A DNA stretch of 14,537 nucleotides, taken from NCBI GenBank assembly GCA_045636225.1, contig JAZTXB010000035.1, forward strand, positions 1 to 14,537, written 5' to 3'. Made by a program: the position numbers and the translations under genes. The notes under the pieces are model-generated. The model searched no databases. It was not told where the DNA came from and saw only the letters and a program-made list of their open reading frames with translations. This document shows positions 1 to 5,578 of this stretch, piece after piece; position 1 is the first letter of the stretch, and each line of letters begins with the position of its first letter. Source of the DNA: UMGS1613 sp045636225 (GTDB lineage Bacteria; Bacillota_I; Bacilli_A; RF39; UBA660).

Positions 1-27
1 ATAAAAAATCCCCCTTTGCAAGGTAGT

Positions 28-56
28 ATAATATCAATAAATTTGATTTTTGTCAA
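28..56 (-). promoter_or_regulatory. Strong sigma-A-type promoter reading out of the left edge
   Basis: On the minus strand a consensus -35 TTGACA (forward tgtcaa 51-56) is followed after exactly 17 bases by -10 TATTAT (forward ataata 28-33), with a TG extended -10 just before it. It lies immediately beyond the rpsR terminator, so it should start a new unit whose gene lies outside the window. A purine-rich AAAGGGGG (forward 10-18) that could be its ribosome binding site follows within about 20 bases. The -35 is embedded in a 13-bp palindrome, TGTCAAATTGACA at 51-63, which could be an operator. Confidence 0.7.
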
Positions 57-63
57 ATTGACA

Positions 64-89
64 CAAAAAAAGATAGAATTAACTATCTT
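64..89 (-). terminator. Intrinsic terminator of the rpsF-ssb-rpsR operon
   Basis: Minus-strand RNA forms a perfect 7-bp stem AAGATAG / CTATCTT (forward 83-89 with 70-76), loop of six, followed by a run of U. The 5' arm overlaps the rpsR stop codon. Confidence 0.85.
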
Positions 90-306
90 ATTTAACGAAT
101 GGTATAAGTGCCATATGTCTAGCATACTTAACTTGAGTAGCTATATGTCTTTGATGTTTAGCACAAGCACCTGTAATTCTTCTTGGTAAAATTTTGCCTT
201 TATCTGCACTTATATATTTTTTGATTACATCAACATTTTTGTAATCTACATCTTTACCAGCACACATTTGACAAATTTTTTTCTTTTTTCTATAAAACTC
301 TGCCAT
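88..306 (-). CDS. rpsR: Small ribosomal subunit protein bS18
   Basis: Ribosomal protein S18, 72 aa, full length for the family. It pairs with S6 on the platform of the 30S subunit. The family core is clear: KGKILPRRITG near residues 36-46, then CAKHQR. Cys12, Cys15 and Cys48, with His51 nearby, make this the zinc-binding (C+) form seen in many bacteria. It is the last gene of rpsF-ssb-rpsR: the ssb stop is 14 bases upstream and a strong AGGAGG (forward 314-319) sits 7 bases before the ATG. A hairpin terminator overlaps its stop codon. The assignment is certain; the zinc role is inferred from the cysteine pattern. Confidence 0.98.
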   Translation of the reverse strand: MAEFYRKKKKICQMCAGKDVDYKNVDVIKKYISADKGKILPRRITGACAKHQRHIATQVKYARHMALIPFVK

Positions 307-320
307 TATTATTCCTCCTA

Positions 321-779
321 TTATTCTAGGAAGTTATCGTCTATAGAAACACTATCACCAAATTCAGCAAATGGATCATATTCTATATTTACTTCATTGT
401 GTGATATACCGTCTTGATAATCATATGGTGTTGAAGAATTTGAACTAGATTGTTCTCTAGCAGCTTTACTTTCAACAAATTCAAAATTATCTAGCGCAAC
501 ATCTACGGTATATCTTTTGTTTCCTTCTTTATCATCATAACTTCCGGTTTGTAATCTACCCTCTAAGGCAATTAAATTTCCTTTATCAAAATATTTTGAT
601 ATTGTTTCTGCTTGTTTACGCCATGCAACTACATTTATAAAATCAGTTTCCCTTTTTCCATCAGCGCTTGTAAAATTTCTATTTACTGCAACTGAGAATC
701 TTGTATAAGCTGTATTTTGTGGAGTATAACGTAATTCTGGTTTAGCAGTTAATCTTCCTACTAATACTACTTTATTCAT
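321..779 (-). CDS. ssb: Single-stranded DNA-binding protein (SSB)
   Basis: Binds single-stranded DNA as a tetramer at replication forks and during repair and recombination. The N-terminal OB fold spans about residues 1-104: the opening MNKVVLVGRL, the RFSVAVNRNF strand, and DFINVVAWRKQAE, whose Phe47 and Trp53 belong to the aromatic DNA-binding set. A Ser/Asn-rich flexible linker follows (about 105-140), then an acidic tail. The tail is unusual: it ends SIDDNFLE instead of the usual DDDLPF-type tip that recruits partners such as PriA, RecG and the polymerase clamp loader. The 152-aa length is normal. GAGGTG lies 6 bases before the ATG, and the gene sits between rpsF and rpsR, its standard Firmicutes position. 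Confidence 0.97.
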   Translation of the reverse strand: MNKVVLVGRLTAKPELRYTPQNTAYTRFSVAVNRNFTSADGKRETDFINVVAWRKQAETISKYFDKGNLIALEGRLQTGSYDDKEGNKRYTVDVALDNFEFVESKAAREQSSSNSSTPYDYQDGISHNEVNIEYDPFAEFGDSVSIDDNFLE

Positions 780-790
780 AGATTCACCTC

Positions 791-1093
791 TTAGTCTTCC
801 TTATTGATTACTATATGTCTTATAATATCATTACTTATTAAAGCTAAACGATCAAATTCTTTAACAGCTTTATCATCACCAGCTTCAATAGTAACTACGA
901 AGTAATATCCACTTTTGTAAGTATTGCTTCCTACTTTGATTTCATAAGCTAATGTTTTTTGTCCCCAAGCATCTACACTTGTAACTTTCGCTCCATTAGT
1001 CTCTAATGTTTTTTGGAAGCTAGATGCAACTTTTTTTATTTCATCTTCTCCTAATGTAGGTCTTACTATGAACATAATTTCATAATTTTTCAT
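791..1093 (-). CDS. rpsF: Small ribosomal subunit protein bS6
   Basis: Ribosomal protein S6, 100 aa, a ferredoxin-like fold that forms a heterodimer with S18 on the 30S platform. It is recognisable from the opening MKNYEIMFIVRPTL, the central WGQKTLAYEIK strand (around residue 43), the YYFVVTIEA strand, and DRLALISNDIIRHIVI near the C-terminus. It is the first gene of rpsF-ssb-rpsR, with an 11-base gap to ssb. Its Shine-Dalgarno, AAGGAGGT (forward 1101-1108), is the best in the window, and it is preceded by a structured leader and a consensus promoter. S6:S18 feedback on this operon is known in other bacteria. Confidence 0.97.
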   Translation of the reverse strand: MKNYEIMFIVRPTLGEDEIKKVASSFQKTLETNGAKVTSVDAWGQKTLAYEIKVGSNTYKSGYYFVVTIEAGDDKAVKEFDRLALISNDIIRHIVINKED

Positions 1094-1155
1094 TTTCTAC
1101 ACCTCCTTATGGTCTTTGGCTCTCTTCGAGCAAGGAGTAAATTTCTTACTCGCCT
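1094..1155 (-). promoter_or_regulatory. Structured 5' leader of the rpsF operon (candidate translational switch)
   Basis: The predicted roughly 60-nt leader carries a perfect hairpin GAGUAA-GAAAU-UUACUC (forward 1146-1151 with 1135-1140). Next comes CUCCUU (1132-1137), which is exactly complementary to AAGGAG of the rpsF Shine-Dalgarno (1103-1108). A small GCUC/GAGC hairpin lies between them. The first hairpin and the CUCCUU:AAGGAG pairing share bases 1135-1137, so they exclude each other. rpsF leaders of many bacteria bind the S6:S18 dimer, but I cannot see the CCG trinucleotide of that motif here. Regulation by sequestration is therefore inference. Confidence 0.5.
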
Positions 1156-1158
1156 AAG

Positions 1159-1187
1159 ATTATAACAAACTTTTTTTGGTTTGTAAA
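1159..1187 (-). promoter_or_regulatory. Promoter of rpsF-ssb-rpsR
   Basis: Minus-strand -35 TTTACA (forward 1182-1187), 17-base spacer, perfect -10 TATAAT (1159-1164). The start point would fall near 1153-1155. Arms ACAAAC and GTTTGT form an inverted repeat across the spacer, which may be chance in A/T-rich DNA. Confidence 0.75.
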
Positions 1188-1227
1188 CCTTATTTTAATT
1201 ATATCTATTAAATTTTTATAAATTTAC

Positions 1228-1740
1228 TTAATACCACTCAGATATTTCTTCTAAACTTTTTCTTGGTCTTTCTTTTGGAGATGCATCTTTATATCCAAGT
1301 GCCAGAGCCGCAACTAAAGTTTTATTTGTATTAAATAATTGTTGTAATTGTTTTTCTACCTTCACAATATATCCAATCCATAATGAACCAAAATTTAAAT
1401 CTGTCGCTCTTAAAGTCATATTTTCAATGCAAGCACCAACAGATTGTATATCCATCAAATCATCCGTTATATCCGCAAATACTAATATACAATGACTACA
1501 ATTTCTAATCGCATCGCATGTGATTTTAGTACTCAAATCAGTATTTCCCTCAAGTATATTTGCTACTTCCATTTGTTTATTTTTATCTGAAAGCACTATG
1601 AAGTACCATGGTTGCCTATTGTGTGCAGATGGTGATTTAATTCCATGATTCAATATATCTATAATATATTTTTCTTCTATCTTTTTTTCATTAAAATATC
1701 TTATGCTTCGCCTGTCACAAATAACTTTACTAAGTTCCAT
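1228..1740 (-). CDS. Nitroreductase family FMN-dependent oxidoreductase
   Basis: A 170-aa single-domain member of the nitroreductase superfamily: FMN proteins, usually dimeric, that reduce nitro compounds, quinones or flavins with NAD(P)H. Visible signatures are RRSIR (residues 10-14, contacts to FMN phosphate), SPSAHNRQPW (36-45, the flavin-contacting loop), LNFGSLWIGY (about 115-124), and ALALGYKDASPKERPRK near the end, the usual VGYP...PR tail. It is short, as in the 'small' nitroreductases. The substrate cannot be told from sequence. It stands as a single gene between a long hairpin terminator upstream and the rpsF promoter downstream, with a modest GAGGGA ribosome site. No strong terminator of its own is visible. 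Confidence 0.88.
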   Translation of the reverse strand: MELSKVICDRRSIRYFNEKKIEEKYIIDILNHGIKSPSAHNRQPWYFIVLSDKNKQMEVANILEGNTDLSTKITCDAIRNCSHCILVFADITDDLMDIQSVGACIENMTLRATDLNFGSLWIGYIVKVEKQLQQLFNTNKTLVAALALGYKDASPKERPRKSLEEISEWY

Positions 1741-1764
1741 TTTATTCCCTCTTTCTATAATATT

Positions 1765-1814
1765 AGAACAAAAAGTGTGTATAACTTTTTTTCGTTAATG
1801 TTATGCACACTTTT
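1765..1814 (-). terminator. Long-stem intrinsic terminator after the ychF operon
   Basis: Arms at forward 1771-1785 and 1800-1814 are 15 bases each and complementary at 14 positions; the odd pair is A:C on the minus strand and G:U on the plus strand. On the minus strand a U-run follows the second arm. The first arm overlaps the stop codon of the 1813-2520 gene. Confidence 0.8.
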
Positions 1815-2520
1815 ATTTTTCTATGTGAATTGTTACATAATCACCATATCTTATATCATAACTTTTAGCACTCTTAGACACTATAAATTTTGAGCTTCCC
1901 GTCACTGCCAATTTTTTTGAAATATCAAAAGGCAAATCTGAATAACCAGATGTAAAAGAATTCTTTTGAGAAACACCATCCACAATGCAATACACATCCT
2001 CTGAATATATTTTATAATCAGTTAAATTTTCTACTACTAAGTCAAATTGAACATACTCATAACCTTCTTCTAGCAAATTAAAAGGATCTTCTACAGTCTT
2101 ATAATTTGTAACCTTGACTCTATACTCTAATGTTTCACCATATTCGCCAAAATTTACAGTAACTTCTTTTTCTTCATCTGTTTCTAAATTGTTTTTTAAT
2201 TCTTCAAGTATATTAAATTCTACTTTATCCTTAGACTCAAAATTTTCAGTAGTTCTTATAGCAAAAGAAATTATAGTAACAAAAATACCGACAAAAACTA
2301 TTATAGGTATTATAAAAAATACTTTTGAAAATTTCATAACACCTGTAACATGTCCAAATACTTTTTGAGTATATTCTCTACCTAATTCTATTTGTTTTTT
2401 TCTTTCTGCTTCTAATTCTATAAATTTTTTATTTTTTCTATAAGACGCACCACAGTTAGGACACTTACGATCTACATTCGCATCAATTCTATTTCCACAA
2501 TACTCACAAAAAAATTTCAT
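1813..2520 (-). CDS. Zinc-ribbon, single-pass membrane protein with an extracytoplasmic DUF4352-like domain
   Basis: Function unknown. Three parts are visible in 235 aa. A zinc ribbon at the N-terminus has CEYCG (Cys5, Cys8) and CPNCGASY (Cys20, Cys23). After a charged linker there is one hydrophobic helix, about residues 66-88. The remaining roughly 145 residues are probably outside the cell, and YVQFDLVVENLTDYKIYSED resembles the core strand of DUF4352-like immunoglobulin-type domains; that family call is tentative. This build, a cytoplasmic ribbon tethered to an outside beta domain, is common in Firmicutes proteins of unknown role. It starts 11 bases after ychF with GAGAGTGAT as ribosome site, so it is probably co-transcribed with ychF. 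A 15-bp hairpin terminator overlaps its stop. Confidence 0.75.
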   Translation of the reverse strand: MKFFCEYCGNRIDANVDRKCPNCGASYRKNKKFIELEAERKKQIELGREYTQKVFGHVTGVMKFSKVFFIIPIIVFVGIFVTIISFAIRTTENFESKDKVEFNILEELKNNLETDEEKEVTVNFGEYGETLEYRVKVTNYKTVEDPFNLLEEGYEYVQFDLVVENLTDYKIYSEDVYCIVDGVSQKNSFTSGYSDLPFDISKKLAVTGSSKFIVSKSAKSYDIRYGDYVTIHIEK

Positions 2521-2531
2521 GCTATCACTCT

Positions 2532-3632
2532 CTATACATTAAATCTAAAATAGCAAATATCGCCATCTTGCATTATATATTCTTTCCCCTCAAGTCTCAT
2601 TCTTCCTGCTTCTTTTACGGCTTTTTCACTACCTTCTTTTTTTAAATCTTCGTAGCCCATTATTTCTGCCTTAATAAAACCTTTTTCAAAGTCACTATGA
2701 ATAATACCTGCACATTGAGGAGCTTTCATCCCTGCTTTAAATGTCCAAGCTCTACATTCATCTTCTCCTGCTGTAAAGAATGTTTTTAATCCTAATAAAG
2801 TATATGAAGCTTTAATAAGTTTATCTATTCCACTTTCATTTACTCCAAGTTCTTTTAGAAATTCATTTTTCTCTTCTTGAGCCATATCACACAAGTCAGA
2901 TTCTACTTTTGCACATATTACAACTACTTCAGCATTATCCTTTTTAGCATATTCTCTAACTTGCTCAATATATTTATTATCACCTATTAATAAATCATCT
3001 TCTGAAACATTTGCTACATATATAATTGGCTTACTTGTAAGCAAATTAAATGGTTTTATATATAGTTTCTCATCTTCAGTAAGTTCAATTCTTCTTATAG
3101 GTATATTTTGTTCTAAAGTTTCTTTTAACTTAGTTAAAATAGTTGCTTCTTTTTGAACTTCTTTATCCTTTGATAATGATGCCTTTTTTCCTATTTTATT
3201 AAATCTATTTTCTACTACTTCTAAATCCGCAAGTATTAACTCTACTTCTATTATTTCTATATCTCTAATAGGATCTACTATATTTTCAACATGTATTATG
3301 TCATTGTTCTCAAAACATCTTACAACTTCACATACAGCATCAACTTCTCTTATATGCGATAAAAATTTATTTCCTAATCCCTCTCCATTAGATGCGCCTT
3401 TAACTAAACCAGCTATATCTGTAAATTCAAAAGTAGTTGGAACTAAACTTTTTGGATTATATAAATTATTTAAAAAATCCAATCGTTCATCTGGTACTAC
3501 AACAACTCCTACATTTGGATCTATAGTCGCAAAAGGGTAATTAGCTGCTAATATATTTTTTTTTGTTATTGCATTAAACAAAGTACTTTTTCCTACATTT
3601 GGTAATCCTACTATTCCTGCTGTTAAACTCAT
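2532..3632 (-). CDS. ychF: Redox-regulated ATPase YchF (OLA1 family)
   Basis: Obg-related P-loop protein that prefers ATP over GTP and binds ribosomes; implicated in translation and stress responses. The chosen start gives MSLTAGIVGLPNVGKST and 366 aa, the normal family size; a longer upstream reading would add 17 residues without homology. Motifs: Walker A GLPNVGKST (9-17), switch II DIAGLVKGAS (72-81), and NVSE (208-211) replacing the NKxD guanine motif, the mark of the ATP-specific subfamily. A coiled-coil insertion lies near 125-180 and the C-terminal TGS domain at about 280-365. The gene heads a two-gene unit with the zinc-ribbon protein and has an own promoter, a long leader and an internal terminator. 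The ribosome site (GAAGTGAT) is modest. Confidence 0.96.
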   Translation of the reverse strand: MSLTAGIVGLPNVGKSTLFNAITKKNILAANYPFATIDPNVGVVVVPDERLDFLNNLYNPKSLVPTTFEFTDIAGLVKGASNGEGLGNKFLSHIREVDAVCEVVRCFENNDIIHVENIVDPIRDIEIIEVELILADLEVVENRFNKIGKKASLSKDKEVQKEATILTKLKETLEQNIPIRRIELTEDEKLYIKPFNLLTSKPIIYVANVSEDDLLIGDNKYIEQVREYAKKDNAEVVVICAKVESDLCDMAQEEKNEFLKELGVNESGIDKLIKASYTLLGLKTFFTAGEDECRAWTFKAGMKAPQCAGIIHSDFEKGFIKAEIMGYEDLKKEGSEKAVKEAGRMRLEGKEYIMQDGDICYFRFNV

Positions 3633-3780
3633 AATATCACTTCTTTCAATAATTAGTTTACTATAAAATATAATAAAACACAAGAAAAAAATATCATTAA
3701 TACAAATGATATTTTCTACTTAATGTCCCCTTTATTCTTATATAGAACTACTCATTCGTAATCCCTATTAATGACATTAC
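3633..3780 (-). promoter_or_regulatory. Candidate attenuator / riboswitch-like leader of ychF
   Basis: The predicted transcript starts near 3780 and opens directly into UAAUGUC (3773-3779), which pairs perfectly with GACAUUA (3721-3727), closing a domain of about 45 nt. Inside is a GUUCU/AGAAU hairpin (3744-3748 with 3734-3738). Alternatively, AAUGUCAUUAAU (3767-3778) pairs over 12 bases, with one G:U, with AUUAAUGAUAUU (3690-3701), the 3' side of the terminator hairpin below. The closing stem and the antiterminator are therefore mutually exclusive. I do not recognise any named riboswitch or T-box motif. An independent sRNA of about 100 nt is the main alternative. Confidence 0.5.
3682..3715 (-). 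terminator. Terminator hairpin inside the ychF leader
   Basis: Perfect 11-bp stem AAAATATCATT / AATGATATTTT (forward 3705-3715 with 3688-3698), six-base loop, followed on the minus strand by a run of T. It lies between the promoter at 3787-3816 and the ychF start. It can therefore act as an attenuator or end a small RNA; the upstream operon already has its own terminator at 3828-3855. Confidence 0.7.
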
Positions 3781-3786
3781 ATTTTT

Positions 3787-3816
3787 ATTATATATTAGTT
3801 ATTTATAAAGGGTCAA
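3787..3816 (-). promoter_or_regulatory. Promoter of the ychF leader
   Basis: Minus-strand -35 TTGACC (forward ggtcaa 3811-3816), 18-base spacer, perfect -10 TATAAT (3787-3792). The start point is expected at 3779-3781, immediately before the closing stem of the leader. Confidence 0.7.
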
Positions 3817-3823
3817 TTGATTA

Positions 3824-3855
3824 TAAAAAAATTTGGGAAATATTTCCCAAATTTT
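3824..3855 (-). terminator. Intrinsic terminator of the parA-parB-DUF951-AbgT operon
   Basis: Near-perfect palindrome with 13-base arms AAAATTTGGGAAA / TTTCCCAAATTTT (forward 3828-3840 and 3843-3855) and a GGG/CCC core, followed on the minus strand by seven T. It begins 15 bases after the transporter stop codon. Confidence 0.9.
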
Positions 3856-3870
3856 GTAAACATATGTAAA

Positions 3871-5364
3871 TTATAATGTTATTGAAGAATTTATTCCTAT
3901 CGGAAGTCCTATCAAATACCAACCGAATATCATTACTATCCAAACTAGTGACAAGATCAAAATAGTCGGCATTATTTTCTTCATTGTATTTATAATACTA
4001 ACATTTGTTTCTTTTTCGTATTTATGCATAAAACCTATAGCAACTATTAAATAAATATATATAGGAGAAAAGAATTTTCCTACAGAATCTGCTGCTAAAA
4101 ATAAGGTTTGCGTAAATGCTGGGCTTATATTTGCTCTCATTAATAACGGAATGTAAATAGGCGCTATTAATTCCCATTTTAAAAGTGTTTGTGGTATAAA
4201 TACAGAAATAATTACTATCGATATAAAAGCAACAATCGCAAGCATTAAACCAGATAATTGTGTTGAACCCACAAAATCTATAATATTTGTAACTATTACT
4301 TCATCAAAATTAGTCCAATCGATTATTTCATATAATATTGATGCAAAAAATAAAAGTACAAATACAGACCCTGTATTTTCAAATGATTTTGTCAAAGCTT
4401 TACTATAATCGCTACTATTTTTTATATTTTTAGATACCGTTCCATATACAAATCCACAAATCATTAGCACCGCTATTATTAGCACCATAAATCCTTGGCT
4501 TAATGAAGAACCTGCACCAAATAATTTTCCTATGTATGTCGGTTCTGATTTATCTAATAATATTCCAGACTTAGGGAGTCCTGGAATTATGCAATATATA
4601 AAAGCTAAAGACAATACAATAAAAACCACTAAAGTAACTTTTGCTGCCTTATTAGATACATTTAAATTATCTGTTTCTTCATATCTCCTATATTTTTTAG
4701 AAAATTTTTCTAACACCATTGTGCCTACAACCGTGAATATCAAAGTAGATGTTATTAGTACAAAAATATTTGATAATAATTCATAATTGTATTTATCTAC
4801 TATACTACTAGCAGCTAGCTCAGTAATATCCCCAAGTTGGTACGCTTGATAATTATATATAATACCAGTACCATATCCTATCGTTATCGCAATAAACATA
4901 GCAAGTATTCCAAGGGAAGGACTTCTTCCAATATATTTATAAAGAATTCCCGCTATTGGTAGCAATAACGCATAACTATAATCACCTATTATGGTTGAAA
5001 TAATACCAACGAACATAACAATCATAGTAACATATTTTGGTTTTATTTTTTTTAGTGGTAAAAATATTTGTTTTAATAATCCACTTGCTTCTAATATTGA
5101 CGTCGCAATTAATGACAATATTATTAAAATCAATGGTTCTAGAGTTTGAAAATTAGTTAACGTAGAATCTAAAATATGCTTTATTCCTTTACTACTAAAT
5201 ATATTATTAATAACTAACAAAGTTGTTTCAAAAGTTCCGCCATCTGTTTTATATCCACTCATTTTTAGCAAATAAAACACAAAACTTAACACAGAAACTA
5301 TTAATATTAATAACATTATTTCAACTACAGGCCCCATTGTTTGTAGTTTCTTTTTACTTTTCAC
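3871..5364 (-). CDS. AbgT-family transporter
   Basis: Integral membrane protein of 497 aa with about 12 hydrophobic segments, a normal size for the AbgT family (p-aminobenzoyl-glutamate importers such as AbgT and the antimetabolite exporters MtrF/YdaH). Family landmarks: ATSILEASGLLKQI (about 88-101); GDYSYALLLPIAGILYKYIG (about 128-147) followed by the Gly-rich ITIGYGTGIIYN; and in the second repeat KWELIAPIYIPLLMRANISP then TQTLFLAADSVGKFFSPIYIYL. The substrate is not deducible; folate-related or dipeptide-like compounds, or drug export, are the known options. The start is GTG, supported by AGGAGG (forward 5371-5376), which overlaps the stop of the DUF951 gene, so translation is probably coupled. 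It is not part of the usual parAB-ychF cluster and looks inserted. Confidence 0.82.
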   Translation of the reverse strand: MKSKKKLQTMGPVVEIMLLILIVSVLSFVFYLLKMSGYKTDGGTFETTLLVINNIFSSKGIKHILDSTLTNFQTLEPLILIILSLIATSILEASGLLKQIFLPLKKIKPKYVTMIVMFVGIISTIIGDYSYALLLPIAGILYKYIGRSPSLGILAMFIAITIGYGTGIIYNYQAYQLGDITELAASSIVDKYNYELLSNIFVLITSTLIFTVVGTMVLEKFSKKYRRYEETDNLNVSNKAAKVTLVVFIVLSLAFIYCIIPGLPKSGILLDKSEPTYIGKLFGAGSSLSQGFMVLIIAVLMICGFVYGTVSKNIKNSSDYSKALTKSFENTGSVFVLLFFASILYEIIDWTNFDEVIVTNIIDFVGSTQLSGLMLAIVAFISIVIISVFIPQTLLKWELIAPIYIPLLMRANISPAFTQTLFLAADSVGKFFSPIYIYLIVAIGFMHKYEKETNVSIINTMKKIMPTILILSLVWIVMIFGWYLIGLPIGINSSITL

Positions 5365-5374
5365 TAGTTTCCTC

Positions 5375-5560
5375 CTAATACTTTATTATTCTTTTTAATT
5401 TTTTATTAAAATCTATTCTAGGTAGCATAACTGCTCTTTCGCATTTTACACACTTTATTTTTATATCGGCACCTAGTCTAACTATTTCCCACTCATTTGT
5501 TCCGCAAGGATGTTCCTTCTTCATTGTAACAATACTACCTAATTTATACTCTTTATCCAT
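5375..5560 (-). CDS. DUF951 family protein (YyzM-like)
   Basis: Small 61-aa protein of unknown function, conserved in Firmicutes beside parB and ychF. The family core is plain: LGSIVTMKKEHPCGTNEWEI (7-26) then GADIKIKCVKCERAVMLPR (30-48). Cys19, Cys37 and Cys40 are the family cysteines and might bind a metal. The fold is probably a small SH3-like beta barrel, but that is inference. It starts 18 bases after parB with GGTGAT as ribosome site, and its TAG stop overlaps the ribosome site of the next gene. In Bacillus the corresponding gene also lies between spo0J and ychF, so the position supports the call. Confidence 0.93.
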   Translation of the reverse strand: MDKEYKLGSIVTMKKEHPCGTNEWEIVRLGADIKIKCVKCERAVMLPRIDFNKKLKRIIKY

Positions 5561-5578
5561 TATATATCACCAAACTGA

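Noticed and set aside
2127..2142. TGTTTCAC, a half match to the parS site TGTTTCACGTGAAACA
   Set aside because: Only the left half fits; the continuation CATATTCG does not match, and it lies inside a coding region. No full parS is present in the window.
1645..3540. Several open frames of 80-84 codons on the plus strand opposite the nitroreductase, zinc-ribbon and ychF genes
   Set aside because: All lie antisense to well-supported genes, lack ribosome sites and have no recognisable protein features.
3748..3777. A 9-codon ORF (MSLIGITNE) at the start of the ychF leader, as a possible leader peptide
   Set aside because: No ribosome site, the AUG is three bases from the predicted transcript start, and no codon enrichment points to a sensed amino acid.
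3682..3780. Known riboswitch classes or a T-box as the explanation of the ychF leader
   Set aside because: No T-box sequence, no purine, preQ1, fluoride, ZTP or guanidine core could be recognised; this was by eye only and needs an Rfam scan.
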